Shown one piece after another: positions 34,959 to 42,649 of a stretch of 64,000 bases of DNA (positions are counted from its first letter, which is position 1; every line of letters starts with the position of its first letter). The stretch covers positions 1-64,000 of the forward strand of contig JBFWSR010000007.1 in NCBI GenBank assembly GCA_050248275.1. The letters are read 5' to 3'. The position numbers and the translations under genes are program-made. Below the pieces are notes generated by a model, which saw only the letters and a list, made by a program, of their open reading frames with translations, did not search any database and had not been told where the DNA came from. The stretch comes from CAILZL01 sp050248275 (GTDB taxonomy: Bacteria > Pseudomonadota > Gammaproteobacteria > Steroidobacterales > Steroidobacteraceae).

Positions 34959-35387
34959 ATGAAGACCGTTTTCGCAAAAGCATCCACCATCCGCCGTGAC
35001 TGGTATGTTGTGGATGCTTCAGAACAAACCTTGGGCCGCCTTGCGACCCAGTTGGCCATGCGTCTGCGTGGCAAGCACAAGGCCGAATACACGCCCCACA
35101 TGGATACCGGTGACAACCTGATCGTCATCAATGCTGACAAGGTGCGCGTCACCGGCCGCAAGCTGACCGACAAGCTGTACCACCATCACACCGGCTGGCA
35201 GGGTGGTCTGAAGACCATCAGCCTGGAAAAACTGCTGCGCGAACATCCGGAACGGGTGATCGAGTTTGCAGTGAAGGGCATGCTCCCGAAGAATCCTTTG
35301 GGTCGCGCCATGTTCAAGAAGCTGCATGTGTTTGCCGGTGCCGAGCACCCGCATGCCGCGCAGCAGCCGAAGGCGCTTGAGATCTGA
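34959..35387 (+). CDS. rplM: 50S ribosomal protein L13
   Basis: L13 is an early-assembly protein of the large subunit that binds 23S rRNA. The 142-residue product has the standard L13 signature (GDNLIVINADKVRVTGRK, LPKNPLGRAMFKKLHVFAG). The ATG at 34959 is placed six bases after CGGAG; a TTG just before it belongs to the same frame and is ignored. It is followed by rpsI after 48 bp, the universal rplM-rpsI operon. Confidence 0.98.
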   Translation: MKTVFAKASTIRRDWYVVDASEQTLGRLATQLAMRLRGKHKAEYTPHMDTGDNLIVINADKVRVTGRKLTDKLYHHHTGWQGGLKTISLEKLLREHPERVIEFAVKGMLPKNPLGRAMFKKLHVFAGAEHPHAAQQPKALEI

Positions 35388-35435
35388 GTCTCTGGCGGGT
35401 TTTCCTTAAACAATTTCGATACGACAGAGTGATCT

Positions 35436-35828
35436 ATGGCGACTTCGACTAACTATGGCACCGGACGCCGCAAGACGGCCACTGCTCGCGTGTTTCTGCA
35501 GAAGGGCAAGGGCAGCATCGTCGTCAATGGCAAACCCATTGATGAATTCTTCGGTCGCAAGACCGGCAGCATGATCGTGCGCCAGCCGCTGCAGACGGTA
35601 AGCATGGAAGATACGTTCGATGTCACCGTGACGGTTGCAGGTGGGGGTATCACCGGTCAGGCCGGTGCCATTCGTCATGGTCTGACTCGCGCCCTCATCG
35701 AATATGATGAAACCCTGCGCAAGCCGCTGCGTGATGGCGGCTTCGTGACGCGTGATGCCCGCGAGGTCGAGCGCAAGAAGGTTGGTTTCCGCAAGGCCCG
35801 TCGCGGTACCCAGTTCTCCAAGCGTTAA
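35436..35828 (+). CDS. rpsI: 30S ribosomal protein S9
   Basis: S9 contacts P-site tRNA in the 30S head through its basic C-terminal tail. The 130-residue product has the family core (YGTGRRKTATARVFLQKG, GGGITGQAGAIRHGLTRAL) and ends in the expected KKVGFRKARRGTQFSKR tail with the terminal KR that touches tRNA. It is the second gene of the rplM-rpsI operon. Confidence 0.98.
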   Translation: MATSTNYGTGRRKTATARVFLQKGKGSIVVNGKPIDEFFGRKTGSMIVRQPLQTVSMEDTFDVTVTVAGGGITGQAGAIRHGLTRALIEYDETLRKPLRDGGFVTRDAREVERKKVGFRKARRGTQFSKR

Positions 35829-35913
35829 TGCTCATACACTAAATCCACTGGTTGCGCGGCATAAGCAAGGCTTGTGCGCTTACAACCATCTGGACTCAAG
35901 CCTTCAAGCCATT

Positions 35914-35987
35914 TGGGGGATCGTCTAGTGGTAGGACTGCGGATTCTGACTCCGCCAACCTAGGTTCGAATCCTAGTCCCCCAGCCA
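35914..35987 (+). tRNA. tRNA-Gln (anticodon CTG)
   Basis: A 74-base tRNA with encoded CCA (35985-35987). The acceptor stem is TGGGGGA paired with TCCCCCA, the anticodon stem is GCGGA/TCCGC around the loop TTCTGAC (anticodon CTG), and the T-loop GGTTCGAATCC is standard. It closely resembles E. coli tRNA-Gln. An intrinsic terminator follows 9 bases later. Confidence 0.97.
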
Positions 35988-35996
35988 ATAAGCTTT

Positions 35997-36027
35997 AAGC
36001 CCGCCTCGAGCGGGCTTTGTCGTTTTT
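35997..36027 (+). terminator. Intrinsic terminator after tRNA-Gln
   Basis: The stem AAGCCCGC (35997-36004) and GCGGGCTT (36010-36017) has a CTCGA loop and is followed by TGTCGTTTTT. Confidence 0.85.
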
Positions 36028-36352
36028 ACGTCAGATCATTTGGGTGACAGGTTTCTGTCGTTTTGGAGCTCGGCAGCGATCCCATCCAGCGCCAGCTGCT
36101 GATGGACATGCACCGCCACCATTGCGGTTTGGGCTGACGGTGGTTCAAGTGATGCTTCCTTGCTACTTGTGCCATGGGTAATGCTCCGCAGGTCGCACGG
36201 TTACTGGGCGGCGATTTTTCCATCATGGGTATCGTTGGAATCTGCTCCGGCATCGAAGCGCTGGCGTTGCGGCGGGCCGGCAACATCTTGCAATGCCCCA
36301 TTGAGTGAATGTTCCCGGACCGACGCAATGCGTGGCGCGCGATAACGCGGGT
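36028..36352 (+). other. 325-bp stretch with no convincing gene
   Basis: Lies between the tRNA-Gln terminator and the end of rpiA. Open frames on both strands (for example 36026-36328 on the - strand) show no recognisable motif and overlap one another. A further - strand frame ends at 36201 with a plausible protein-like tail (DAGADSNDTHDGK) but has no start codon. I see no RNA or repeat element here. Confidence 0.5.
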
Positions 36353-37009
36353 TTAGGGAAGGATTTTTACGCCGTCAGCGCTGCCAACGATCAGTACATC
36401 TGCGGGGCGGCCGGCAAACAGTCCAACTGTTACTACACCGACAATCTGATTGATCCGGTTTTCCAATGTGACCGGGTCAATGATGCGCATGCCATGTACA
36501 TCCAGAATCAGATTGCCGTTGTCGGTGACAACTCCTTCACGCCATACCGGTTGACCACCGAGCTTCACAAGCTGTCGCCCCACATAAGAGCGCGCCATGG
36601 GGATTACTTCCACTGGCAGAGGGAAGTTGCCGAGCACCTCGACCTGCTTGGATGCATCCACGATGCAGACAAAACGCCGGGATGCAGCGGCGACAATCTT
36701 CTCGCGAGTCAGTGCCGCACCGCCGCCTTTGATCAGGTGCAGGTGTGGATCGGCTTCATCGGCGCCATCGACATACACGTCGATATCGCCGGTCGCATTG
36801 AGATCAAAAATTTCGATTCCGTACCGTCGAAGACGCTCGGTAGAGGCGTTGGAACTGGAAACTGCGCCACGAATGCGCAACCTGCGCGCAGCCAGGGCGT
36901 CGATGAAAAGGTTCACGGTCGAGCCGGTGCCGACACCGATAATGGTCTCTTCCTCAACGTACTTGAGCGCCGCTTCGGCGGCGCGCTGCTTGCCCAGATC
37001 TTTGTTCAT
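36353..37009 (-). CDS. rpiA: Ribose-5-phosphate isomerase A
   Basis: Interconverts ribose 5-phosphate and ribulose 5-phosphate, and together with rpe (32.4 kb) supplies the non-oxidative pentose phosphate pathway. The 218 residues match E. coli RpiA (219). Key motifs are GVGTGSTVNLFID, the catalytic DGADEAD loop, KGGGAALTREKI and the late VVTVGLFAGRPADVLI. The start at 37009 gives the usual MNKDLGKQRAAEAAL N-terminus; the open frame above it is not coding. A small Lys-rich gene ending in an intrinsic terminator lies upstream. Confidence 0.97.
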   Translation of the reverse strand: MNKDLGKQRAAEAALKYVEEETIIGVGTGSTVNLFIDALAARRLRIRGAVSSSNASTERLRRYGIEIFDLNATGDIDVYVDGADEADPHLHLIKGGGAALTREKIVAAASRRFVCIVDASKQVEVLGNFPLPVEVIPMARSYVGRQLVKLGGQPVWREGVVTDNGNLILDVHGMRIIDPVTLENRINQIVGVVTVGLFAGRPADVLIVGSADGVKILP

Positions 37010-37059
37010 CACTCTGCTCTCTTGCAGGCTGCTGCGCGAAAACGCCTGTTTTTCCAGTG

Positions 37060-37095
37060 TCAAAAACGATTGTGCCCGCTTTCGCGGGCACAATC
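37060..37095 (-). terminator. Intrinsic terminator after the Lys/Ala-rich small gene
   Basis: A perfect 12-bp stem (37068-37079 with 37084-37095). On the - strand transcript the loop is a GAAA tetraloop, and the stem is followed by GTTTTTG. It separates the small gene from rpiA. Confidence 0.85.
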
Positions 37096-37120
37096 ATTGA
37101 GGTTACATCCTCGGAAGAAA

Positions 37121-37201
37121 CTACTTCTTCTTCGCTGCCTTCTTGGCGGCCTTCTTCTTCGCTACTTTCTTCTTGGATGCTTTCTTTACTTTAGTTGCCA
37201 T
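37121..37201 (-). CDS. 26-residue Lys/Ala-rich basic peptide (histone H1-like)
   Basis: A very short but convincing gene. The ATG at 37201 is preceded by GGAG and the product begins MATKVKKASKKKVAKKK, continuing in the same Lys/Ala pattern to a TAG at 37121. It has 15 Lys and no acidic residue in 26 residues. It has its own likely promoter (37237-37267) and a clean intrinsic terminator just downstream (37060-37095), so it is probably a single-gene transcript. Similar Lys/Ala-repeat tails occur in histone H1-like bacterial proteins; a nucleic-acid-binding role is only an inference. Confidence 0.7.
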   Translation of the reverse strand: MATKVKKASKKKVAKKKAAKKAAKKK

Positions 37202-37236
37202 GATTAACAGTCTCCATATCAGGTTAGTCCGGGCGC

Positions 37237-37267
37237 AGTATATACATAAAACAAATTTACCTAGCAA
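37237..37267 (-). promoter_or_regulatory. Putative promoter of the Lys/Ala-rich peptide gene
   Basis: On the - strand TTGCTA (37267-37262) precedes TATACT (37242-37237), followed by the GC-rich GCGCCCGG. The spacing is 19 bp; the overlapping hexamer TATATA (37244-37239) would give 17 bp. The AT-rich spacer stands out from its surroundings. Confidence 0.45.
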
Positions 37268-37354
37268 GAGGGGGGTATGAAGTATCTGTGAGCGACTTCA
37301 CGCTCACGACTTAGTCGAGATGGCGTTGCGCGCGCTGTTGGCGTGTTCGATGCG

Positions 37355-37819
37355 TCATTCCAGACCGATAATGAACTGCCATTCCTGCTTGCTGACTGGA
37401 GTGATGGATAGCCGGTTGCCGCGTTTGAGGATCAACAGTTCCTGCAGTTGCTGGTGATGGTGCTGACGCAGTTCGTCCAGGGTGATGAGGCGTTTGAGCT
37501 TGCGGTGCAGCTTCACGTCGATCATGTACCAGCGCGGAGCATCCGGTTTGCTGTCCGGATCGTAGTGCTCGTGTCCGGCGTCGAACTGCGTATGGTCGGG
37601 ATAGCCCGCCTTGCTGACGGTGACGATGCCGGCAATGCCAGGCACTGCGCAGCTGGAGTGATAAAAGAAAGCCTGATCGCCGACGCGCATCTGATCGCGC
37701 ATGAAATTGCGTGCCTGGTAATTGCGCACACCATCCCAGTGAGTGGATTTCCCTGTGATGGCAGACAAGTCGTCGATGCTGAACATGTCGGGTTCGGATT
37801 TAAGCAGCCAATACTGCAT
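37355..37819 (-). CDS. EVE-domain protein (DUF55)
   Basis: A 154-residue EVE-domain protein of the thymocyte nuclear protein 1 type, related to the PUA/YTH folds that bind modified bases. The typical start MQYWLLKSEPDMFSIDDL is followed by WDGVRNYQARNFMR, the aromatic cage region FFYHSS, and DVKLHRKLKRLITLDELR near the end. It is often found near fau and 6S RNA in proteobacteria, as here. The physiological ligand is unknown. Confidence 0.92.
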   Translation of the reverse strand: MQYWLLKSEPDMFSIDDLSAITGKSTHWDGVRNYQARNFMRDQMRVGDQAFFYHSSCAVPGIAGIVTVSKAGYPDHTQFDAGHEHYDPDSKPDAPRWYMIDVKLHRKLKRLITLDELRQHHHQQLQELLILKRGNRLSITPVSKQEWQFIIGLE

Positions 37820-37864
37820 GGCTTGGCCTCGTGCTGGATGATCAAAGACTGGATATGCGCTGTT

Positions 37865-38500
37865 TCAGCGCGGGCGAATCATCGCACGTTCGGTCACGAT
37901 CATATCCAGTCTGACGTCATGTGCCCGGGCGGCGAGCGCGGGTACTTCCTGGCATGCGTATGCCGCGCCGATCAGACGTGGTCGTCGCCAATGCCGCAGC
38001 CGCCGCAAATGCGCGAAGTGGCGATCATAAAAACCGGCGCCCATGCCCAGGCGATGGCCGTGCCTGTCAAAACCCACCGTAGGCACCAGTACGACATCCA
38101 GCATGATGGCTGGCATGCGCTGTTGCGGATTGCGCAGCTGCGGAATGCCCCAATGGTTTGCTTGCAAGGCATGAGCAGGCGCATACCGGTAGAACATCAT
38201 TTGTTTGCGGCGGACACTGGTGATGTGTGGCACGAACAGCTGGCAGTGACGTCCCCAAGCCATCCTGATGAAGTCTTGCAGATTCAGTTCGCCAGGGAGC
38301 GCCAGATAAACGCCGATGCGCGCACCGGGTTTGAAGAGCGGGTGTCGTCCCAGTCTGCGCGCTACGGCGGTGGCTGCTTTGCGTTGTGCATTCCGGGGTA
38401 GAGCGCATCGTATCTGACGCAGTTGTTGTCGCAGCGTGTCGCGTTCAGCCGCGAGTGCGGCTTGCGAAGAGGGAGAGGCGCCACCCGCCTGTGCCGTCAT
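37865..38500 (-). CDS. fau: 5-formyltetrahydrofolate cyclo-ligase
   Basis: Converts 5-formyl-THF to 5,10-methenyl-THF with ATP (YgfA/MTHFS family), 211 residues. Motifs are IGVYLALPGELNLQDF, the LDVVLVPTVGFDRHGHRLGMGAGFYDRHFA substrate/ATP region (about 125-154) and the LIGAAYACQEVP strand. The only in-frame ATG is at 38500; the first codons overlap the 3' closing-stem strand of the 6S RNA gene (38478-38494). Co-transcription behind 6S RNA is the usual arrangement, and the enzyme would then be made from the 6S read-through transcript. Confidence 0.93.
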   Translation of the reverse strand: MTAQAGGASPSSQAALAAERDTLRQQLRQIRCALPRNAQRKAATAVARRLGRHPLFKPGARIGVYLALPGELNLQDFIRMAWGRHCQLFVPHITSVRRKQMMFYRYAPAHALQANHWGIPQLRNPQQRMPAIMLDVVLVPTVGFDRHGHRLGMGAGFYDRHFAHLRRLRHWRRPRLIGAAYACQEVPALAARAHDVRLDMIVTERAMIRPR

Positions 38501-38667
38501 AGGCCATTGCTCTCGACGCGGAGCAATAGGTGGGACCGGGCTGCGACACATAAGGCTTTCCGCATGACACGGACATGCACAGTGTTGCCGCGAACCATAG
38601 CCCCGAGGGTATTTACATTAGGGTCGAGAGGTAACCCGACCATATGTCGAACACCGCAGGCAGCGCC
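38478..38667 (-). ncRNA. ssrS: 6S RNA
   Basis: Located between zapA and fau on their strand, the standard position. The - strand RNA contains the 6S segment TGTGCATGTCCG...CGGAAAGCCTTA, matching the Pseudomonas and E. coli 3' side. It also has the typical 3' hairpin (CCTATTGCTC / GAGCAATGG, 38530-38504). A long closing stem forms between 38667-38650 and 38478-38496: twelve pairs including G-T pairs, then an internal loop and about five more. The resulting length of about 190 nt is normal. 6S RNA mimics an open promoter and sequesters sigma-70 RNA polymerase in stationary phase. Ends are inferred from the closing stem. Confidence 0.88.
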
Positions 38668-38743
38668 AAATCGAATCATTCCAAATCTTGTCATCCGAGT
38701 CCCGCTCGAAACCTTGACGCGGATGCTTCACAGCACTCACCGG

Positions 38744-39058
38744 TCAGATTTCGAGCTGCTTACCGCGTGTAATCGCCGTTTCCACCCGTTCGCGCAGATG
38801 CCGCATGCGGTCCACCAGTTCCACATCCACATCGGCGCCGACCTTCTTGAGCTTGAGCAGCTCATTGGCCAGATTCAACGCCGCTACCACGGCTATGCGG
38901 TCCAGCCCCAGCACGCTGCCGGTATCGCGGATCTCGCGCATCTTGCCGTTGAGATATTCGGCGGCATCCAGCAGGTCGGTGCGTTCCTCGACCGGACAGG
39001 CAACCTGGTATTCCTTTTCCAGGATGCGGATGCTGACGCGAGCGGTGCGATCATTCAT
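38744..39058 (-). CDS. zapA: Cell division protein ZapA
   Basis: A 104-residue ZapA homologue that cross-links FtsZ filaments at the division ring. The N-terminal beta-hairpin (VSIRILEKEYQVACP) is followed by EERTDLLDAAEYLNGKMREIRD and a long C-terminal coiled coil. It overlaps the end of the zapB-like gene by 4 bp (ATGA), so both are translationally coupled, and lies upstream of 6S RNA. Confidence 0.95.
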   Translation of the reverse strand: MNDRTARVSIRILEKEYQVACPVEERTDLLDAAEYLNGKMREIRDTGSVLGLDRIAVVAALNLANELLKLKKVGADVDVELVDRMRHLRERVETAITRGKQLEI

Positions 39059-39288
39059 GCGCCATGCTCCAGAGATTTCAGTCGGCCGATCATACCCTCA
39101 ACGCGAGTGCGGACCTGCTCGTTTTTTTGCAGCAGCCCGCCACGCTCGGCGACCAGGGCCTCGTTACGCTGGCGCAGCGTGTAATTTTCTTCCTTGATCT
39201 GCGCCAGGGTGGCAACCAGCTCCGCCACACGCATTTCCAGGCGACGGAATTCTTGCTCGATGGCGGATTTGGCAGTGGGCTCACTCAT
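39055..39288 (-). CDS. ZapB-like coiled-coil division protein (TIGR02449 type)
   Basis: A 77-residue, almost entirely coiled-coil protein (heptads from about residue 8 to 70, e.g. FRRLEMRVAELVATLAQI). Small coiled-coil genes of this kind, often called ZapB or TIGR02449, lie directly before zapA in many gammaproteobacteria. The start at 39288 (MSEPTAKSAI) fits the family; the frame is open to 39324. Assignment rests on the coiled coil and the coupling to zapA. Confidence 0.82.
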   Translation of the reverse strand: MSEPTAKSAIEQEFRRLEMRVAELVATLAQIKEENYTLRQRNEALVAERGGLLQKNEQVRTRVEGMIGRLKSLEHGA

Positions 39289-39420
39289 GGCGAAATTATG
39301 CGGGTGCGGGTTCGGCATGGTCAAACTTTACCGCGATTCTTTTTTCCGGTGTGGCTGCAGCGGTCGTGAATGCCGTGCATGGCGATGGAATGAATGGCGC
39401 GCAGGCCCTAACATAGCTTC

Positions 39421-39996
39421 ATGTATACCATCAGTTTTACCGACGCCGAACGCGCGTTGCGCGCCGCCGATGCGTCTGTGACGATTTCCGAGGGCCATGG
39501 TTGCCTGTGCGGCGCCTTATGTACCCTGTCGCAATTTTCCAGTCAGAATTGGTTGCAGGAACTGCTGCCGGATCCGGCCGGTGACGAGCTGTTGTCTCCA
39601 GTCGCGCCGATTGATGCCGTGCTCGAGCGATTGTACAGCGAGACGCAGGCGGCTTTGCGCGGCGATGAAATGGGGTTTGCGCCCCTGTTGCCTGATGATG
39701 CAGCGCCGCTTGCTGATCGTATTGCCGCTCTGGCGCAGTGGTCGCAGGGCTTTCTCTATGGATTTGGTATTGGCGTCCCCAGTGCTGCCCGGCAATTGCC
39801 CGGCGATGTCGGTGAGGTACTCAAGGATCTCAGTGAGATTGCCCGCGCCGACGCCATCGATGCCAGTGACAGCGATGACGATGAACAGGCCTATGCCGAA
39901 CTGGTGGAATATCTGCGTGCTGCGGTGCAGCTGGTGCATGACGAGTTCGCCGGACAGCGTGGCCTGCAAGCGCAGCAGCAAACACTTGCGCATTGA
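39421..39996 (+). CDS. ygfB: YgfB/YecA (UPF0149) family protein
   Basis: UPF0149 protein of 191 residues. It carries HGCLCGALC near residue 26 and WSQGFLYGFG near 110, both family markers, and a conserved acidic DSDDDEQAYAELVEYLRAAVQL region near the C-terminus. In Pseudomonas a YgfB homologue modulates a regulator of beta-lactamase and cell-wall amidase genes; here the function is unknown. It begins the ygfB-pepP-ubiH-ubiI cluster, divergent from zapB/zapA as in E. coli. Confidence 0.9.
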   Translation: MYTISFTDAERALRAADASVTISEGHGCLCGALCTLSQFSSQNWLQELLPDPAGDELLSPVAPIDAVLERLYSETQAALRGDEMGFAPLLPDDAAPLADRIAALAQWSQGFLYGFGIGVPSAARQLPGDVGEVLKDLSEIARADAIDASDSDDDEQAYAELVEYLRAAVQLVHDEFAGQRGLQAQQQTLAH

Positions 39997-40081
39997 CCGG
40001 TACAACGAGCCCATTGAAATAACGGACGCCTGCCATGCTGACTATGCAGGCTGTCCGCATACCCAACCCTGAGTGGCCACC

Positions 40082-41389
40082 ATGAGTACGGATGAGTTCC
40101 AGCGACGTCGCAAGCAGTTGATGAAGATGATTGGCAAGGGCGGCATTGCCATTCTGCCTACGGCGGTTGAAAAGCAGCGCAACAACGATGTGCACTATCA
40201 CTTCCGTCCCGACAGCGACTTTCATTACCTGACGGGGTTCAACGAGCCACAGGCGGTGGCGGTGCTCATTCCCGGACGCGCTCAGGCCGAATATGTGCTG
40301 TTCGTGCGCGAGCGCGATCCGTTGCGCGAGACCTGGGATGGCCGGCGTGCCGGTCCCGAAGGGGCGGTCAAGCAGCATGGCGCGGACGACGCCTTTCCCA
40401 TCAACGACATCGACGACATCCTGCCGGGGTTGATGGAAAACTGCCCGCGTGTGTACTACACCATGGGGCTGAATGCGGAATTCGATCACCGTGTCATCGG
40501 CTGGGTGAATGGTCTCAAGGCGCGGGCGCGCGCCGGTATCCAGCCGCCGCAGGAATTCGTCGCACTGGATCATGTGCTGCACGACATGCGTCTGTACAAG
40601 TCGCGCGCAGAGGTGGCGCTGATGCGCCATGCCGCCAGGATTGCGGTCGATGCCCATGTGCGCGCCATGCGCTTCGTCAAGCCGGGCCGCAAGGAATACG
40701 AAGTGATGGCCGAGCTGCTGCATGAATTCCATCGCAACGAGGCCGACATTTCCTATCACCCGATTGTGGGCGGCGGCGCTAATGGTTGCATCCTGCATTA
40801 CCAGGAAAACAATGCCGTGCTCAAGGATGGCGACCTGTTGTTGATCGATGCCGGTTGCGAATACGGTTTCTATGCGTCCGACATTACCCGGACTTTCCCG
40901 GTCAACGGCCGCTATAGTCCCGAGCAGCGGGCGGTTTATGAAGTCGTGCTGCGCGCGCAATACGCAGCCATCGCCGCGACCAGGCCGGGCAATCACTGGA
41001 ACGATCCGCATGATGCCGCGGTACGCGAAATCACGCAGGGCCTGATCAAGCTCGGCCTGCTAAAAGGCAAACTGCAGTCGCTGATCAAGGAAGGCGCCTA
41101 TCGCCAGTTTTTCATGCATCGCACCGGACACTGGCTGGGCATGGACGTACACGATGTGGGTGACTACAAGGTGGGTAATGAATGGCGGGTGCTGGAGCCG
41201 GGTATGGCGTTGACGGTCGAGCCGGGCATTTACATTCCTGCGGGCAGCAAAGGCGTGCCCAAGCGCTGGTGGAACATCGGCATCCGCATCGAAGACGATG
41301 TGCTGGTGACCAGGGATGGCTGTGATGTGCTGACCGGCGCGCTGCTCAAAGAGCCCGATGACATTGAACGCCTGATGCACGCTTCCTGA
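40082..41389 (+). CDS. pepP: Xaa-Pro aminopeptidase
   Basis: Removes the N-terminal residue before proline. The 435-residue protein has an N-terminal creatinase-like domain and a C-terminal pita-bread metallopeptidase. Di-manganese ligands are all visible: two Asp in LLLIDAGCEYGFYASDITRTF, His in MHRTGHWLGMDVHD, Glu in LTVEPGIYI and Glu in GIRIEDDVLVT. The ATG at 40082 is preferred to GTG 40073. It is followed by ubiH after 27 bp. Confidence 0.96.
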   Translation: MSTDEFQRRRKQLMKMIGKGGIAILPTAVEKQRNNDVHYHFRPDSDFHYLTGFNEPQAVAVLIPGRAQAEYVLFVRERDPLRETWDGRRAGPEGAVKQHGADDAFPINDIDDILPGLMENCPRVYYTMGLNAEFDHRVIGWVNGLKARARAGIQPPQEFVALDHVLHDMRLYKSRAEVALMRHAARIAVDAHVRAMRFVKPGRKEYEVMAELLHEFHRNEADISYHPIVGGGANGCILHYQENNAVLKDGDLLLIDAGCEYGFYASDITRTFPVNGRYSPEQRAVYEVVLRAQYAAIAATRPGNHWNDPHDAAVREITQGLIKLGLLKGKLQSLIKEGAYRQFFMHRTGHWLGMDVHDVGDYKVGNEWRVLEPGMALTVEPGIYIPAGSKGVPKRWWNIGIRIEDDVLVTRDGCDVLTGALLKEPDDIERLMHAS

Positions 41390-41416
41390 TCAATCCCCGT
41401 ACCTCAAGTGACCCAC

Positions 41417-42649
41417 ATGTCTGACAACCCGGCTTCCTGCGATCTGCTTATCTGTGGCGGCGGGCTGGTGGGCGCCAGTCTGGCGCTGATGCTCAAGCCG
41501 CTCGGCCTGCGGGTGGTATTGATTGAGGCGACGGCTTTTGCCGATGCCGGGCATCCCAGCTTCGATGAACGCACTACGGCCTTGTCCAATGGCAGCCGGC
41601 GCGTGTTCGAAGCGCTGGGCGTATGGCCCTTGCTGCAGCGGGCGGCGACACCGATCAAACGCATCCATATTTCCGATCAGGGCCGGTTCGGTTTTGCGCG
41701 CCTCTCGGCTGAAGAGCAGGAACTGGCGGCGCTGGGTTATGTGGTGCCCAACTGGCAGATGGGTGCGGCGCTGTGGCAGCGTCTGCAGCAGGAGCAGATT
41801 GAAGTGGTGACCCCGGCGCGGGTGGTGCAACTGGAGTCCACAGCGAATGCACGCGTGGTAACGATTGAAATCGACGGTCAGCAACGACAACTGTCTGCCC
41901 GTCTGGTGATTGCCGCCGATGGGTCGCAATCGCTGCTGCGCAGCGCCGCTGGTATTGCCAGCAGCCAATGGGATTACGGCCAGACGGCCATCATCAGCAA
42001 TGCGCTCACGCAACGCTTTCATGAGCATGTGGCATACGAACGCTTTGCGCCGTGTGGACCCTTGGCAGTGTTGCCGCTGGCCGATGCGCGGGTCGGTTTG
42101 ATCTGGACCGTGCCCAGTGCGCAGGCGACGGCGGTCATGTCCTGGTCGGACAGCGAATTCCTGACGAACTTCCAGCGCGAATTTGGTTTCCGTCTGGGGC
42201 GCTTCTTGAAAGTAGGGGCACGCCATGCCTATCCACTGTCGCTGATTCGTGCCGAGCAGCATCAGGCCGAGCGTCTGGCGGTGATCGGCAACGCTGCGCA
42301 AATGTTGCATCCCATCGCCGGGCAGGGATTGAACCTCGGACTGCGCGATGCCGCCAGCCTCGCCGAGCTGCTGGCTGATGAGCTGCGCGCCAATGCAGCC
42401 TGCGATGTGGGCTCGGCCGATTTGTTGCAACGCTATGCCGCATGGCGCCATGAAGACAGCAAACGCATTGTGGCGTTCACCGACAGTCTGGTGCGTGTGT
42501 TCAATCAGCCTCTGGGTGTAGTGAAGTGGGCGCGCGATGCCGGCCTGTTGGCTTTTGATCTGCTGCCGGTGGCCAAGGATGCGATGGCGCAGTTATCCAT
42601 CGGTGCTTCCGGACGCATACCGCGTCTGGCGCGCGGTGCGCCGTTATGA
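41417..42649 (+). CDS. ubiH: 2-octaprenyl-6-methoxyphenyl hydroxylase UbiH
   Basis: FAD monooxygenase of ubiquinone synthesis, 410 residues. The Rossmann GGGLVGASLA motif is at the N-terminus, followed by DERTTALSNGSRR, ADGSQSLLRS (DG motif) and GNAAQMLHPIAGQGLNLGLRD. The GNAAQ form, instead of GDAAH, is typical of UbiH and separates it from the neighbouring paralogue. Its stop overlaps the next start by 4 bp. GTG at 41408 is an alternative start. Confidence 0.95.
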   Translation: MSDNPASCDLLICGGGLVGASLALMLKPLGLRVVLIEATAFADAGHPSFDERTTALSNGSRRVFEALGVWPLLQRAATPIKRIHISDQGRFGFARLSAEEQELAALGYVVPNWQMGAALWQRLQQEQIEVVTPARVVQLESTANARVVTIEIDGQQRQLSARLVIAADGSQSLLRSAAGIASSQWDYGQTAIISNALTQRFHEHVAYERFAPCGPLAVLPLADARVGLIWTVPSAQATAVMSWSDSEFLTNFQREFGFRLGRFLKVGARHAYPLSLIRAEQHQAERLAVIGNAAQMLHPIAGQGLNLGLRDAASLAELLADELRANAACDVGSADLLQRYAAWRHEDSKRIVAFTDSLVRVFNQPLGVVKWARDAGLLAFDLLPVAKDAMAQLSIGASGRIPRLARGAPL

